Shown in pieces: positions 1 to 9,262 of a DNA stretch of 64,000 nt. How positions within the stretch are numbered: position 1 is the stretch's first letter; each line of letters begins with the position of its first letter. The position numbers and the translations under genes were made by a program. The stretch is taken from assembly GCA_007922225.1 (NCBI GenBank), contig ML679969.1, positions 19,610,932 through 19,674,931 on the forward strand, written 5' to 3'. This stretch comes from Emydura subglobosa. Lineage: Eukaryota > Chordata > Testudines > Chelidae. Under the pieces are notes generated by a model. It was given only the letters and a program-made list of their open reading frames with translations. It did no database searches and was not told the origin of the DNA.

Positions 1-1228
1 CAGAACCCAAGTAATTCGGATATCTTATGGGCTGAAATAGAAGCTCTGAGTCCAAGACAGATCAGGTTAGTCTTGCAATAAACATTTTGAAAATAGATCC
101 ATCTTGGATAAGAAAGTCTTGGATCCATCAGCTGAGATTCCTTTCAATACACAGGAGAGAGAAAAAGAGGCAGTATAATTCTCAGGACAGATCCAAGATA
201 TAGCTCCAGTTGTGCCCTGATGTGTCTGTCCTCTCAGATCCTAGGAGTAATTGAAAGAATGGATGCCCTTGAATTGCAGGGCAGTTTGATCACTCCTGTG
301 GAACTAGCTATTCAGTTGGTAAAGGCCACAAGTCTGTGTAGGGTCTTACTAGACGGCATGTTCAGGGGAATTGATCCATCATTGATTCTGAACCCAGACT
401 AATCTCCTAGCAGATTCACTCCTCCAGTGACAGATGTATTTCTCCAGCGCAGTCATTTTCTGGGATCTCAGATGATTTATTTTGGTATTGCTGGGGGCCT
501 TGGATCCAGGGAGACAGACGAATTTGCTGCTGCTTCCATCATTGCTGTTAAGTCTGGTCCTGGAATTCCTTGATAATCTATTATTATTTTTAATTAATTC
601 ATTTAATTAATTCAATTAGTTAATTACCTGATGCTAATTGTTCTTACTATTTTGAATGGTTCTGGCCCTTTGTGGCCATGCGAGTCATGCAGTGGCGCTC
701 TGAAAAGGCCATGCATTCAGAGACCAGCTTGATAAGTTACACTCTTTTCTTCATCTTAATAGTTTACAGGTAATTAGAAGTGACACTTACCTTGACTCTC
801 AGCAGCTCCCGCAGTCACCACTCGTTGGGGAGAGAGCAGCAAACAGCCAGAAATATTCCTGTGGAGAAGGACAAATTTGATTCTCCCTTTTCTTCAGTGT
901 GAGGTTGGTTAGATTTAATTTAATTTTCACACAGAAAATAAATGATGTCTTGATTCTGGTAGACAATGGTTCCATGGCAGCCTTCCTGTGCCCTTCTGTT
1001 TGGATAAGAACTAAATGTCTCTCCCTGGTGCCATCAGTGCTCATGGCCTGATCTTGCATGAGCAGGGATGGATGTAGAACCACCCTGCCCAAGAGGAGTT
1101 TGTAGACAGATTGTTCTTCAGAGACACATAGTCCTTCCTTGAGCAGCATGGTGCACCAGGCCTACTCCATGGGCCAGTGCAGAGGAGAGGCAGGGCCTCC
1201 TTTTGGGGTGCTCTGGGCATCTTCGGAG
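1..1228. other. Intergenic sequence, no gene recognised
   Basis: I see no coding exon, RNA gene or recognisable repeat core here. A short AT-rich stretch of repeated TTAATTAA-like words lies at about 575-630. Small open frames on both strands show no domain-like composition. Confidence 0.5.
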
Positions 1229-1562
1229 TCATAGAATCATAGATGATTAGGGTTGGAATGGACTACAGGCGGTCATCAAAGCAGGACCAACCCCAAATAA
1301 ATCATCCCAGCCAGGGCTTTGTCAAGCTGGGCCTTAAAAACCTGTAAGGATGGAGATTCCACCACCTCCCTAGGTAACCCATTCCAGTGCTTCATCACTC
1401 TCCTAGGGAACATGTTTTTCGTAATATCCAATCTAGACCTCCCCCACTGCAACTTGAGACCATTTCTCCTTATTCTGTCATCTGTCACCACTGAGAACAG
1501 CCTAGCTCCATCCTCCATGGAACCCTTAGTGAGCAGTGTTTGCAATGCCCTGAGTATATGAT
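1229..1562 (-). mobile_element. CR1 LINE 3' fragment (antisense)
   Basis: The stretch starts with the ATAGAATCATAGA tail typical of CR1 3' ends. It continues on the minus strand into the end of CR1 ORF2; the minus-strand peptide contains [16 protein letters not shown] and [18 protein letters not shown], the conserved CR1 carboxy-terminal block. The frame is truncated at its 5' side, as is usual for CR1. The same block recurs at 33.0, 36.6, 39.6, 43.2 and 46.2 kb, which confirms an interspersed family. Confidence 0.93.
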
Positions 1563-2185
1563 AAGGACTCAGAGTGCACAATCTTCATGTTGGTTCCTCC
1601 TGGCCTGGGAATACTTCCTTCCCTAAACTTAATAGGCTCTTAATGCCACTTTTTGTATGGAATTTTTACCGGTCCCCTCCCCAGGCTGGAATGCCCCCTC
1701 CACACATGTGCACATGCTAACTCTCACACACACACATATGCACATACACAATCTGCCTTAAAGTTCCTCTCTAGAGTGAAATGAAGGGACTCTTCCCCAG
1801 ACAATATGGAAGTTGGGATCAGGCATATGTCCTGTTGTTACCCCGCAACTGTAGAATCAGCGTGGGGCAAGGTGTTGGCCTGCCTAGTGGTGCCCTGAGG
1901 AGTGGGAAGCTGAGAGTCATTGGAGGCAGTTGGTGTGAGTAGTGCAGTCAAATCTCTGAGTCCCACATGATGTCTCCTCAGCTCCCGTCCCCGGATGGTG
2001 TCTTCGACACCCACCCTCTCTGATGCCTCCTCAGCCCCCAGACCTCCCTGCTGGTGCCTCATTCCACAAACCCCTTCCCACCGCCATCCAGGAGGACACT
2101 GGACAGCAAGGAGTGTGAATTATGCTGGTGCAGGCTGATCCTGACTGCACTGTGGAGCGAATGAGTGAGCCACAGAGGACATCTG
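1563..2185. other. Intergenic sequence
   Basis: No gene or clear repeat core is seen. A CA-rich patch (ACACACACACATATGCACATACACA) lies at about 1722-1750, close to the CR1 end. Confidence 0.5.
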
Positions 2186-2433
2186 TCTACATTGTAGTTG
2201 GGAGCAAGTCTCCCAGCCCAGGCAGACAGACTTGTGCTAGCAGGACTTGAGCTAGCACATTCAAAATAGCCATGTGGACGTTGCACCTTGGGCTGGAGCA
2301 CGGGCTATCGAGCGCACCCATCCCCCTAGGCTTGAGAGCCTGAGCTCCAGCATCCACATTGCTATTTTTAGCCCTGCTAGTGCAAGTCTTTCTGCCCAGG
2401 CTGGGAAGCTCACTTCCAGCGGCAGTGTAAATA
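2186..2433. repeat. Long-armed inverted repeat (fold-back MITE-like element)
   Basis: Positions 2186-2278 and 2351-2433 are imperfect reverse complements. Both arms share CCCAGCC(C/T)(A/G)GGCAGA, AGACTTG, TGCTAGCAGG and ATAGC-ATGTGG in the same order. About 70 bp of spacer separates them. Arms near 85-90 bp with a short loop and no coding capacity fit a non-autonomous DNA transposon. The transposon superfamily cannot be assigned. Confidence 0.6.
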
Positions 2434-2725
2434 GATAGAGAGGGGCCCTGACCCTGTAGGATGGACCCTCAGGCTGTGGATGGCTCTTTACTTCCTGTCT
2501 TCACTGCTCAGAAATGGGGATATCCCCCCGCACAGGAGACAAACTACAGCAGAAGCAGCAAGGTCTGTGTCTGCTCTCAACTTCAGTGATTCTCTGTAGC
2601 TCCAAATAAAGGAATATGTTTCTCTTATAAATATTCAGATAGAAGGAACTGTGTAAAGTGAGTCCCTTGTGGACTCAATCTTCTCCCCTTTAAAGGTCTG
2701 TGTGTGGTCACAGGAAGGCAAGAAG

Positions 2726-5700
2726 ATGGCTAGAAACTCATCTGCACAGGATATGACAGTGCTGGCCAGGAATGGTCACCAGGAAGCAGAAGGTTTCGAG
2801 ATGACCCTGGTGGAGCTGTGTGCCCTGATGGAGCTACGATCTGTGGATGCGCTGAAGAAAATAAAAGAAAGTTATGGAGATGTCTTTGGAATCTGTACAA
2901 GGCTCAAAACATCTCCCCAAGAAGGAATAAGGGGGGACCAGTTAGATGTAGCCAGAAGACAAGCAGTATTTGGGAAGAACTTTATACCCCCTAAAAAACC
3001 TAAATCATTCCTTCAGCTGATATGGGAAGCTTTACAGGATGTAACATTAATTATATTGGAAATTGCAGCCATTGTATCATTAGGACTTTCCTTTTATAAA
3101 CCTCCACAAGGACAAACTACAGTGTGTGTAGATGACCATGTTGCTGCTGATGAGGGGGAAAGTGAGATGGCGTGGATTGAAGGAACTGCGATTCTTTTGT
3201 CAGTAGTTTGTGTAGTATTAGCAACAGCTTTCAATGACTGGAGCAAGGAGAAACAATTTAGGGGGCTGCAGCATCGCATTGAAAAAGAAAAGAAGTTTGC
3301 TGTCATCAGAGATGGTCAAGTCTTCCAAATACCCATAAATGACATAGTAGTTGGGGATATTGTGCATATGAAATATGGTGACCTTCTACCAGCTGATGGT
3401 GTGCTTCTCCAAGGGAATGACCTCAGAATGGATGAGAGTTCACTCACAGGAGAATCTGATCACGTTAAGAAGACTTTGAGTGGAGATCCCATGCTGCTTT
3501 CTGGTACCCATGTGATGGAAGGCTCTGGAAGAATGGTAATTACTGCAGTGGGTGTAAACTCACAGATGGGAATTATACTCACTTTGCTTGGGGTGGGAGG
3601 AGAACTAGAGAAGGAGAAAGTGAAAAAGAAAAAACAAGATGGCACTCCTGAGAACAGCAACAAAGCAAAAGCTCAGGATTATGCAGCCATGGAAATACAC
3701 CCGGGCATTAGTGAAGAAGGCACTGATGGAGAAGAGAAAGTCAACAGACAATCAAATTTGCCAAAAAAAGAAAAATCAGTCCTACAAGGAAAACTTACCA
3801 GATTAGCAGTTCAGATTGGCAAAGCAGGGTTGGCAATGTCTATAATCACAGTGGTTGTCCTTATGGTTTATTTTTTAATTAAAACATTTTTGATTCAGAA
3901 GCATTCTTGGACTGCTCAGTGCACCCCAGTTTATGTAAAATATTTTGTGAAGTTCTTCATTATTGGAGTTACGGTCTTGGTGGTGGCCATGCCAGAGGGT
4001 CTCCCACTTGCTGTCACTATCTCACTTGCCTACTCTGTAAAGGAAATGCTGAAAGATAATAACCTAGTGCGGCATTTGGATGCTTGTGAAACAATGGGCA
4101 ATGCCACAGCCATTTGCTTGGATAAAACAGGAACAGTAACCATGAACAGAATGGCAGTAGTCCAGGCTTTCATTAGTGAAATGCATCATAAAGTTATGCC
4201 TGCACCTGAATCAATTCCTCAGACTACTCTGAGCTATCTTTTAACAGGTATTTCTGTGAATTGTACTTACACTTCCAAAATATTGCTTCCTGAAAAAGAA
4301 AGTGGCTTGCCACGTCAGGTTGGCAATAAAACTGAATGTGCCTTGCTCGGATTTCTTCTGGATTTAAAACAGGATTATCAGGCTGTAAGAAATAAAATAC
4401 CAGAAGAAAATCTGTATAAAATATACACCTTCAATTCTGATAGAAAGTCCATGAGTACTGTATTGAAAAACGTTGATGGTAGTTACCAGATGTTCACCAA
4501 GGGTGCTTCTGAGATAGTACTTAAAAAATGCAACAAAATCTTGAATGCTGCTGGTAAACCTCAACCTTTCAAATCAAAGGACAACGATGATATTATAAAA
4601 AATGTGGTTGAACCTATGGCTTCTGATGGACTCAGAACCATATGTCTAGCATTCAAAGATTTCCCAGCTGGGCAGCCTGAACCAAAGTGGGACAATGAAG
4701 ATGATATTATCATGGAACTTACATGTATCGCAATTGTAGGCATTGAAGATCCTTTGAGGCCTGAGGTTCCTGATGCAATAAGAAAATGCCAGAATGCTGG
4801 CATCACAGTGCGTATGGTTACAGGTGATAACATTAACACTGCACGCACAATTGCTTTGAAATGTGGTATTCTGCATCCTGGGGAGAACTTCCTTTGCTTA
4901 GAAGGGAAAGAGTTCAACAGACTAATACATAATGAAAAAGGAGAGATTAAGCAAGAGCTTCTAGACAAGATCTGGCCAACACTTCGGGTACTTGCAAGAT
5001 CCTCCCCCACTGACAAATACACATTGGTAAAAGGTATAATTGACAGCACTATCTCAGAACAGAGACAAGTTGTAGCAGTAACCGGTGATGGTACTAATGA
5101 TGCACCAGCACTAAAGAAAGCAGATGTTGGTTTTGCTATGGGCATTGCAGGAACAGATGTAGCTAAAGAAGCATCTGATATTATTCTCACAGATGACAAC
5201 TTCACAAGCATTGTTAAAGCAGTTATGTGGGGCAGAAATGTATATGACAGTATCTCCAAATTCCTGCAGTTCCAGCTTACTGTCAATGTAGTGGCAATAA
5301 TTGTTGCATTCACAGGAGCATGTATTACACAAGATTCACCGCTGAAAGCTGTGCAGATGCTGTGGGTTAAACTCATCATGGATACATTTGCCTCTCTTGC
5401 TTTAGCTACAGAAAAACCAACTGAGTCTCTCTTGCTACGGAAGCCTTATGGAAGAAACAAACCTCTAATCTCCCGCACAATGATGAAAAATATTTTGGGT
5501 CATGCATTCTATCAACTCGTGGTAATTTTTACACTTGTTTTTACTGGTGAAAAGCTTTTTGATATTGACAGTGGAAGAAATGCGCCTTTGCATTCCCCTC
5601 CCTCCAAACATTATACGATTGTATTCAATACTTTTGTGTTGATGCAGCTTTGTAATGAAATCAATGCCCGGAAGGTTCATGGTGAAAGGAATGTTTTTGA

Positions 5701-6187
5701 GGGAATATTCAGTAATGCCATCTTTTGTGCTATCACTTCTGGTACGTTAATTGTACAGATACTTATAGTAGAGGTTGGTGGGAAGCCCTTTAGCTGTACT
5801 GAGCTTACAGTAGAACAGTGGCTATGGTCACTTTTCTTAGGGATAGGAACATTACTGTGGGGCCAGCTGATAACAACAATTCCAAACAGCTCTTTGAAGT
5901 TCCTGACAGAACTTGGTCATGGGCTGCCAAAGGAAGAAATCCTTGAGGAAGAACTTGCGGAAGGTGTAGAAGAGATAGATCATGCTGAAAGAGAATTACA
6001 GCGTGGTCAGATCTTGTGGTTTAGAGGTATGAACAGAATTCAAGCTCAGAGCCGAGTGGTGAATGAGTTTCATTCTTCCTTTTACGAAGAGTTAGAAAAA
6101 CCACAAACACAAAGCTCACTTCGCAGCTTAAGAGAATCTAGGAGCTTTTTCACACAGAATGATAACAAGACAACCTTTTTGTCCTGA
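2726..6187 (+). CDS. Intronless plasma-membrane Ca2+-ATPase, ATP2B1-like retrocopy
   Basis: This single open frame of 1153 codons encodes a P2B-type ATPase closest by eye to ATP2B1. The linker [13 protein letters not shown] and the motif [13 protein letters not shown] are strong ATP2B1 signatures. Helices M1 (about 97-122) and M2 (149-172) are present. So are TGES (241-244), PEGLP in M4 (Glu424), DKTGT with the phosphorylated Asp466, KGASE (Lys592), TGDGTND (786-792) and a calmodulin-binding stretch from about 1091. Vertebrate ATP2B1 is split over about 20 exons; its absence of introns plus a 3'UTR-like tail indicates reverse transcription of an mRNA. The frame opens upstream at 2669, but the ATG at 2726 aligns with Met4 of ATP2B1 (followed by A-x-N-S), so I prefer it. 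Oddities: LDKTGT instead of SDKTGT, Lys882 where M6 should carry Asn, and a divergent short tail without the ETSL-type PDZ ligand. It may be a retrogene under partial constraint or a young pseudogene. Confidence 0.85.
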   Translation: MARNSSAQDMTVLARNGHQEAEGFEMTLVELCALMELRSVDALKKIKESYGDVFGICTRLKTSPQEGIRGDQLDVARRQAVFGKNFIPPKKPKSFLQLIWEALQDVTLIILEIAAIVSLGLSFYKPPQGQTTVCVDDHVAADEGESEMAWIEGTAILLSVVCVVLATAFNDWSKEKQFRGLQHRIEKEKKFAVIRDGQVFQIPINDIVVGDIVHMKYGDLLPADGVLLQGNDLRMDESSLTGESDHVKKTLSGDPMLLSGTHVMEGSGRMVITAVGVNSQMGIILTLLGVGGELEKEKVKKKKQDGTPENSNKAKAQDYAAMEIHPGISEEGTDGEEKVNRQSNLPKKEKSVLQGKLTRLAVQIGKAGLAMSIITVVVLMVYFLIKTFLIQKHSWTAQCTPVYVKYFVKFFIIGVTVLVVAMPEGLPLAVTISLAYSVKEMLKDNNLVRHLDACETMGNATAICLDKTGTVTMNRMAVVQAFISEMHHKVMPAPESIPQTTLSYLLTGISVNCTYTSKILLPEKESGLPRQVGNKTECALLGFLLDLKQDYQAVRNKIPEENLYKIYTFNSDRKSMSTVLKNVDGSYQMFTKGASEIVLKKCNKILNAAGKPQPFKSKDNDDIIKNVVEPMASDGLRTICLAFKDFPAGQPEPKWDNEDDIIMELTCIAIVGIEDPLRPEVPDAIRKCQNAGITVRMVTGDNINTARTIALKCGILHPGENFLCLEGKEFNRLIHNEKGEIKQELLDKIWPTLRVLARSSPTDKYTLVKGIIDSTISEQRQVVAVTGDGTNDAPALKKADVGFAMGIAGTDVAKEASDIILTDDNFTSIVKAVMWGRNVYDSISKFLQFQLTVNVVAIIVAFTGACITQDSPLKAVQMLWVKLIMDTFASLALATEKPTESLLLRKPYGRNKPLISRTMMKNILGHAFYQLVVIFTLVFTGEKLFDIDSGRNAPLHSPPSKHYTIVFNTFVLMQLCNEINARKVHGERNVFEGIFSNAIFCAITSGTLIVQILIVEVGGKPFSCTELTVEQWLWSLFLGIGTLLWGQLITTIPNSSLKFLTELGHGLPKEEILEEELAEGVEEIDHAERELQRGQILWFRGMNRIQAQSRVVNEFHSSFYEELEKPQTQSSLRSLRESRSFFTQNDNKTTFLS

Positions 6188-8050
6188 ACTGCAAAGGAAG
6201 GCACTCTGGTGTAAATGGAGAGTTGTTAATTGAAGAGCTTTTTGACAAATTTGAGAGTTTCTTTTTTGAGAATGGGGAATAAATTCACATAGATAAATAG
6301 TAACAGCATAAAAAAGGCTGATCCTAGCTTTACTCACAAATGGGTCTGAAGAGCATATTAACAGTGCTTATGTTTATCTTGAGCCTTTAATTTGGCTTTT
6401 TTGAGGGAAAGGGGTAAGGAAGCCTCAGATCTATTAACTTTAATTTCTGATATCATCTGTTAAAATGTGACTAGTTTATTTTATAAAAGACAAAGATATT
6501 TTTACAAAGTTCATAGGTTCTTTTAAAATTGCCCCTGTTTATGGAGGGCAAACTTCTTTCTGTTCAAGTCAAAGAAGTAAGTAATTTAAATAGTGCTGGA
6601 CTGTCAGAAGCAAGGGGTTTCTATTGAAACAAAACTCAATTCTGTTTCCAATTTACATAAGTAGTTCTGGAAATAAATTGCTAGTGCTAATGCTTCAGTA
6701 TGGGCACTGCTAGGCCGTTGTAAACTCAGAGCAGTGGTGTATGGGGTTGGACACGGTACAAGAGCCTAAAGGAGTTTGCTACACAAAACCTATTGAAATG
6801 GAATGGGAGATGCTTGCCTGGCTCCTGTACCCTGGCCTACTGAATAAATTAGATCCTCTGTTCTAATTAGTGTTTGTAGTACTGAAAGGAGGTCAGTCAC
6901 AGCTTTTTGAAAGGTCCAGCAGCTTCAGAAATCTGAGCTGACTTCCCCCAGTAACCCAGGTAAAGGGAACATTGGCCATATTTGTAAATTCAATCTTATA
7001 TTTTCTTTGGGAAAGAAGCCCTTCCTTAGACTGACAGCTCTAGCCAATGCCCAGAATGGTCCTTGTAAGTGATGTTGCAGCCTGACTTCTGTCCTGTGGA
7101 AGGATGCAACTGGGAAGTGGTGTTTTTATAATACTGTGTTGTTTTTCTAACGTGTTTGATCACAGTCTGTATTCCACAGAATATTAAAAATCAAAACACT
7201 TTAGGGCACATTACAGTACCGTATTGTGAAACAATAAGGCTCAGGCTGAGCAATTCCAGTGACTCTGGGCTCCATGCAGCCTGGGATCCCAGGGCACATT
7301 TTTAACCCTTTTGCAAGCTTGGGCCAGGTCTAGCTCAAGGCCCATGGGAAGCTGGTCTTTTGGAGGCCAGCAGCATTCCCTGTTGAGTGGGACATCACTG
7401 GTAGAAGGCGCTCTGGGGCACCATGTAAGGCAGGAAACAGCAACTCCAGACTTCCCAGGACATGAAATGCAAGGTGCCAAATGCCCCTCTCTCTCGTTCC
7501 CTGAGGCATTCAGCATGTAGCATACTGCTAACACTGGCTGGACCTTTGAAATGCCTTCACTGCACAGCATGAATGGATTTGAGTACATTGTTTAACGTTG
7601 TTAAATCTTGAGAACTGTATGGAGTAACTGGTTTTGTTCAGAATTCAGTAGGATATTGTTAAATGCTGAATATTGATAAACAATGGAACTTGCCTGAAAA
7701 TGTTTTTTTTTTAAATCTTATATAAAATGTGTTAAATCAAAATTGATCAGTACATTAGTCATTTCTGTCTTAACCTATTAGCTCATTGCTGTCCTGCGGC
7801 CTCATCCTGCTCTCATTTAAGTCAATGGAATATTTGCCACTGATTTCAGTCGCCTAGGATCAAGCCCTTGACAATCTGTGAATGGGACTGTGTTAATTTA
7901 ATTCTAAGTGTTTAGAAACCTCCCGCCAACAGGAGGGTTGTGTGTACCAGGAGGAGTGTTTGATAGGAGCAGTAGGCATGTTTTCATTTTGTTCTCCATG
8001 GTTGTTTATGAATATTCCTTATTATTAATAAAATAATTTTGTAAAAAGCT
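6188..8050 (+). other. 3'UTR-like tail of the ATP2B1 retrocopy
   Basis: AT-rich non-coding sequence runs on from the stop codon with the texture of a long vertebrate 3'UTR. It ends shortly after an AATAAA hexamer at 8027-8032. No long poly(A) tract remains, so the insertion is not recent or the tail has decayed. At about 7790-7870 a short repeat with the words AAGTCAATGG and GATTTCAGT, common in reptile and bird genomes, is embedded. I see no gene inside. Confidence 0.6.
8027..8032 (+). terminator. Polyadenylation signal AATAAA of the retrocopy
   Basis: A canonical AATAAA lies about 1.84 kb after the ATPase stop. The sequence character changes from AT-rich to GC-rich soon afterwards, which marks the likely end of the retrotransposed mRNA. 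Confidence 0.5.
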
Positions 8051-9038
8051 CTCTTCTCACAGTTACATGATCAAGATAGAGGCCAAATCTGGGGGAAATT
8101 GGCAGTGAAATGCCTACAGGGCAGTGGATTTTTCATAGCCCTGAGTGATGTAGTTATACCGATATAGATCTGCCTCCCCTTCCCTCCCCCCGGACCTCCT
8201 GCTGCCCCTGCCCTGCGCCTGGGGGTACGGAGCCCCCTGCTGGCTGGATGCTGAACTGGGGGTGACCCAGGGTCCAGCACGGAACCAGCTGGGTCTCTAC
8301 AAAACCCTCTGCCCGACCCAGCCAGACAAGCCCAGGGTGGGCTCAGGGATCAGGGAAGTGCCCACTCCCCGCCTGGTGGCCCCGGTGCTCTGAGGGACCC
8401 TGCCGCAGGGCGCAGCTGCTCCCCAGGCAGCTGCAGCAGGAGAGCACTGGAGGTGCAGCTGAGAATCAGCACAGGTGAGGACTTGCAAACGGTGCCAGAG
8501 GGGCTGACTGCAGGGGCTCTCCTGGGACAGCAGGGAAGGATGGTGTCTGAACTATTCCCAGTGTAACCCTTCTGCCAGACCAAGTCGGCAGCAGCAAGGG
8601 CCGGGTTCTATATCTAGGGGTCCCTGTAAATGATGCAATACCAAACTGGCTCGAGCCCCCACCCAGTCACCTGGGAAATTACACACTATCCCTTGGTCGC
8701 CCTCCAAAGGGCAATACTTCCCCTCTCGCAAGCACAGAGTCTGAGTGTAGAAAGAAACCTTTTAATAGCAAAACAGAGATAACACCACACTGGTTTGGGA
8801 AACAGTGCAAACAGAGTTCATGAACTCAATGAGCCCAAACCCATCCCAGAGTACAGGGCGTGTCCTTCGCCTCTCCCTTCCTTCTTGCCCCTGTATTGAC
8901 CGTCGTGGTTGCAATATCCACCTCTCAGATGTGACTCCGCCCCGTAGGCCGCACCGGTCCAACACAGGCTTGTTCAGGCCCCCTCTGCTGCTGTCTCCTA
9001 TCGCCTGTGGGCCTCACTGAGTCCCCCACCGCTGGCAA
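8051..9038. other. Repeat-rich intergenic DNA
   Basis: About 8130-8170 carries a remnant (GTAGTTATACCGATATAGAT) resembling the inner part of the local MITEs. From about 8600 there is sequence reminiscent of the unidentified repeats near 43.8 and 48.1 kb (a block with TTTTAATAGCAAAACAGAG). I see no gene. Confidence 0.4.
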
Positions 9039-9262
9039 CGACCATGCCGATCTCCCACCAACTGCTGGCACCAACCGCACCTGGCTCCCGCTGACCACTG
9101 GCCGGGCTGGCACCGACTGTGCTGGCCCCTCCGCCGACCGCTGGCCGCCCTGGGCTGGCACCGACTGTGCCGGCCCCTCCGCCAACCGCTGGCCGCCCTG
9201 GGCTGGCACCGATTGTGCCGGCCCCCTTGTTGACTGGGCTGGCACCGACTGTGCTAGCCTCC
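9039..9262. repeat. GC-rich minisatellite, 48-bp period
   Basis: Two nearly identical 48-bp units start at 9105 and 9153, each opening with GGCTGGCACCGACTGTGC. Partial or variant units start at 9201 and 9237, and degenerate copies lie upstream from about 9039. Because 48 is a multiple of three, all frames stay open and give repetitive peptides on both strands; these look like artefacts of the repeat rather than genes. Confidence 0.85.

Noticed and set aside
4561..5379. 272-codon open frame antisense to the ATPase
   Set aside because: It overlaps conserved ATPase codons entirely; its composition is what the reverse frame of that protein gives.
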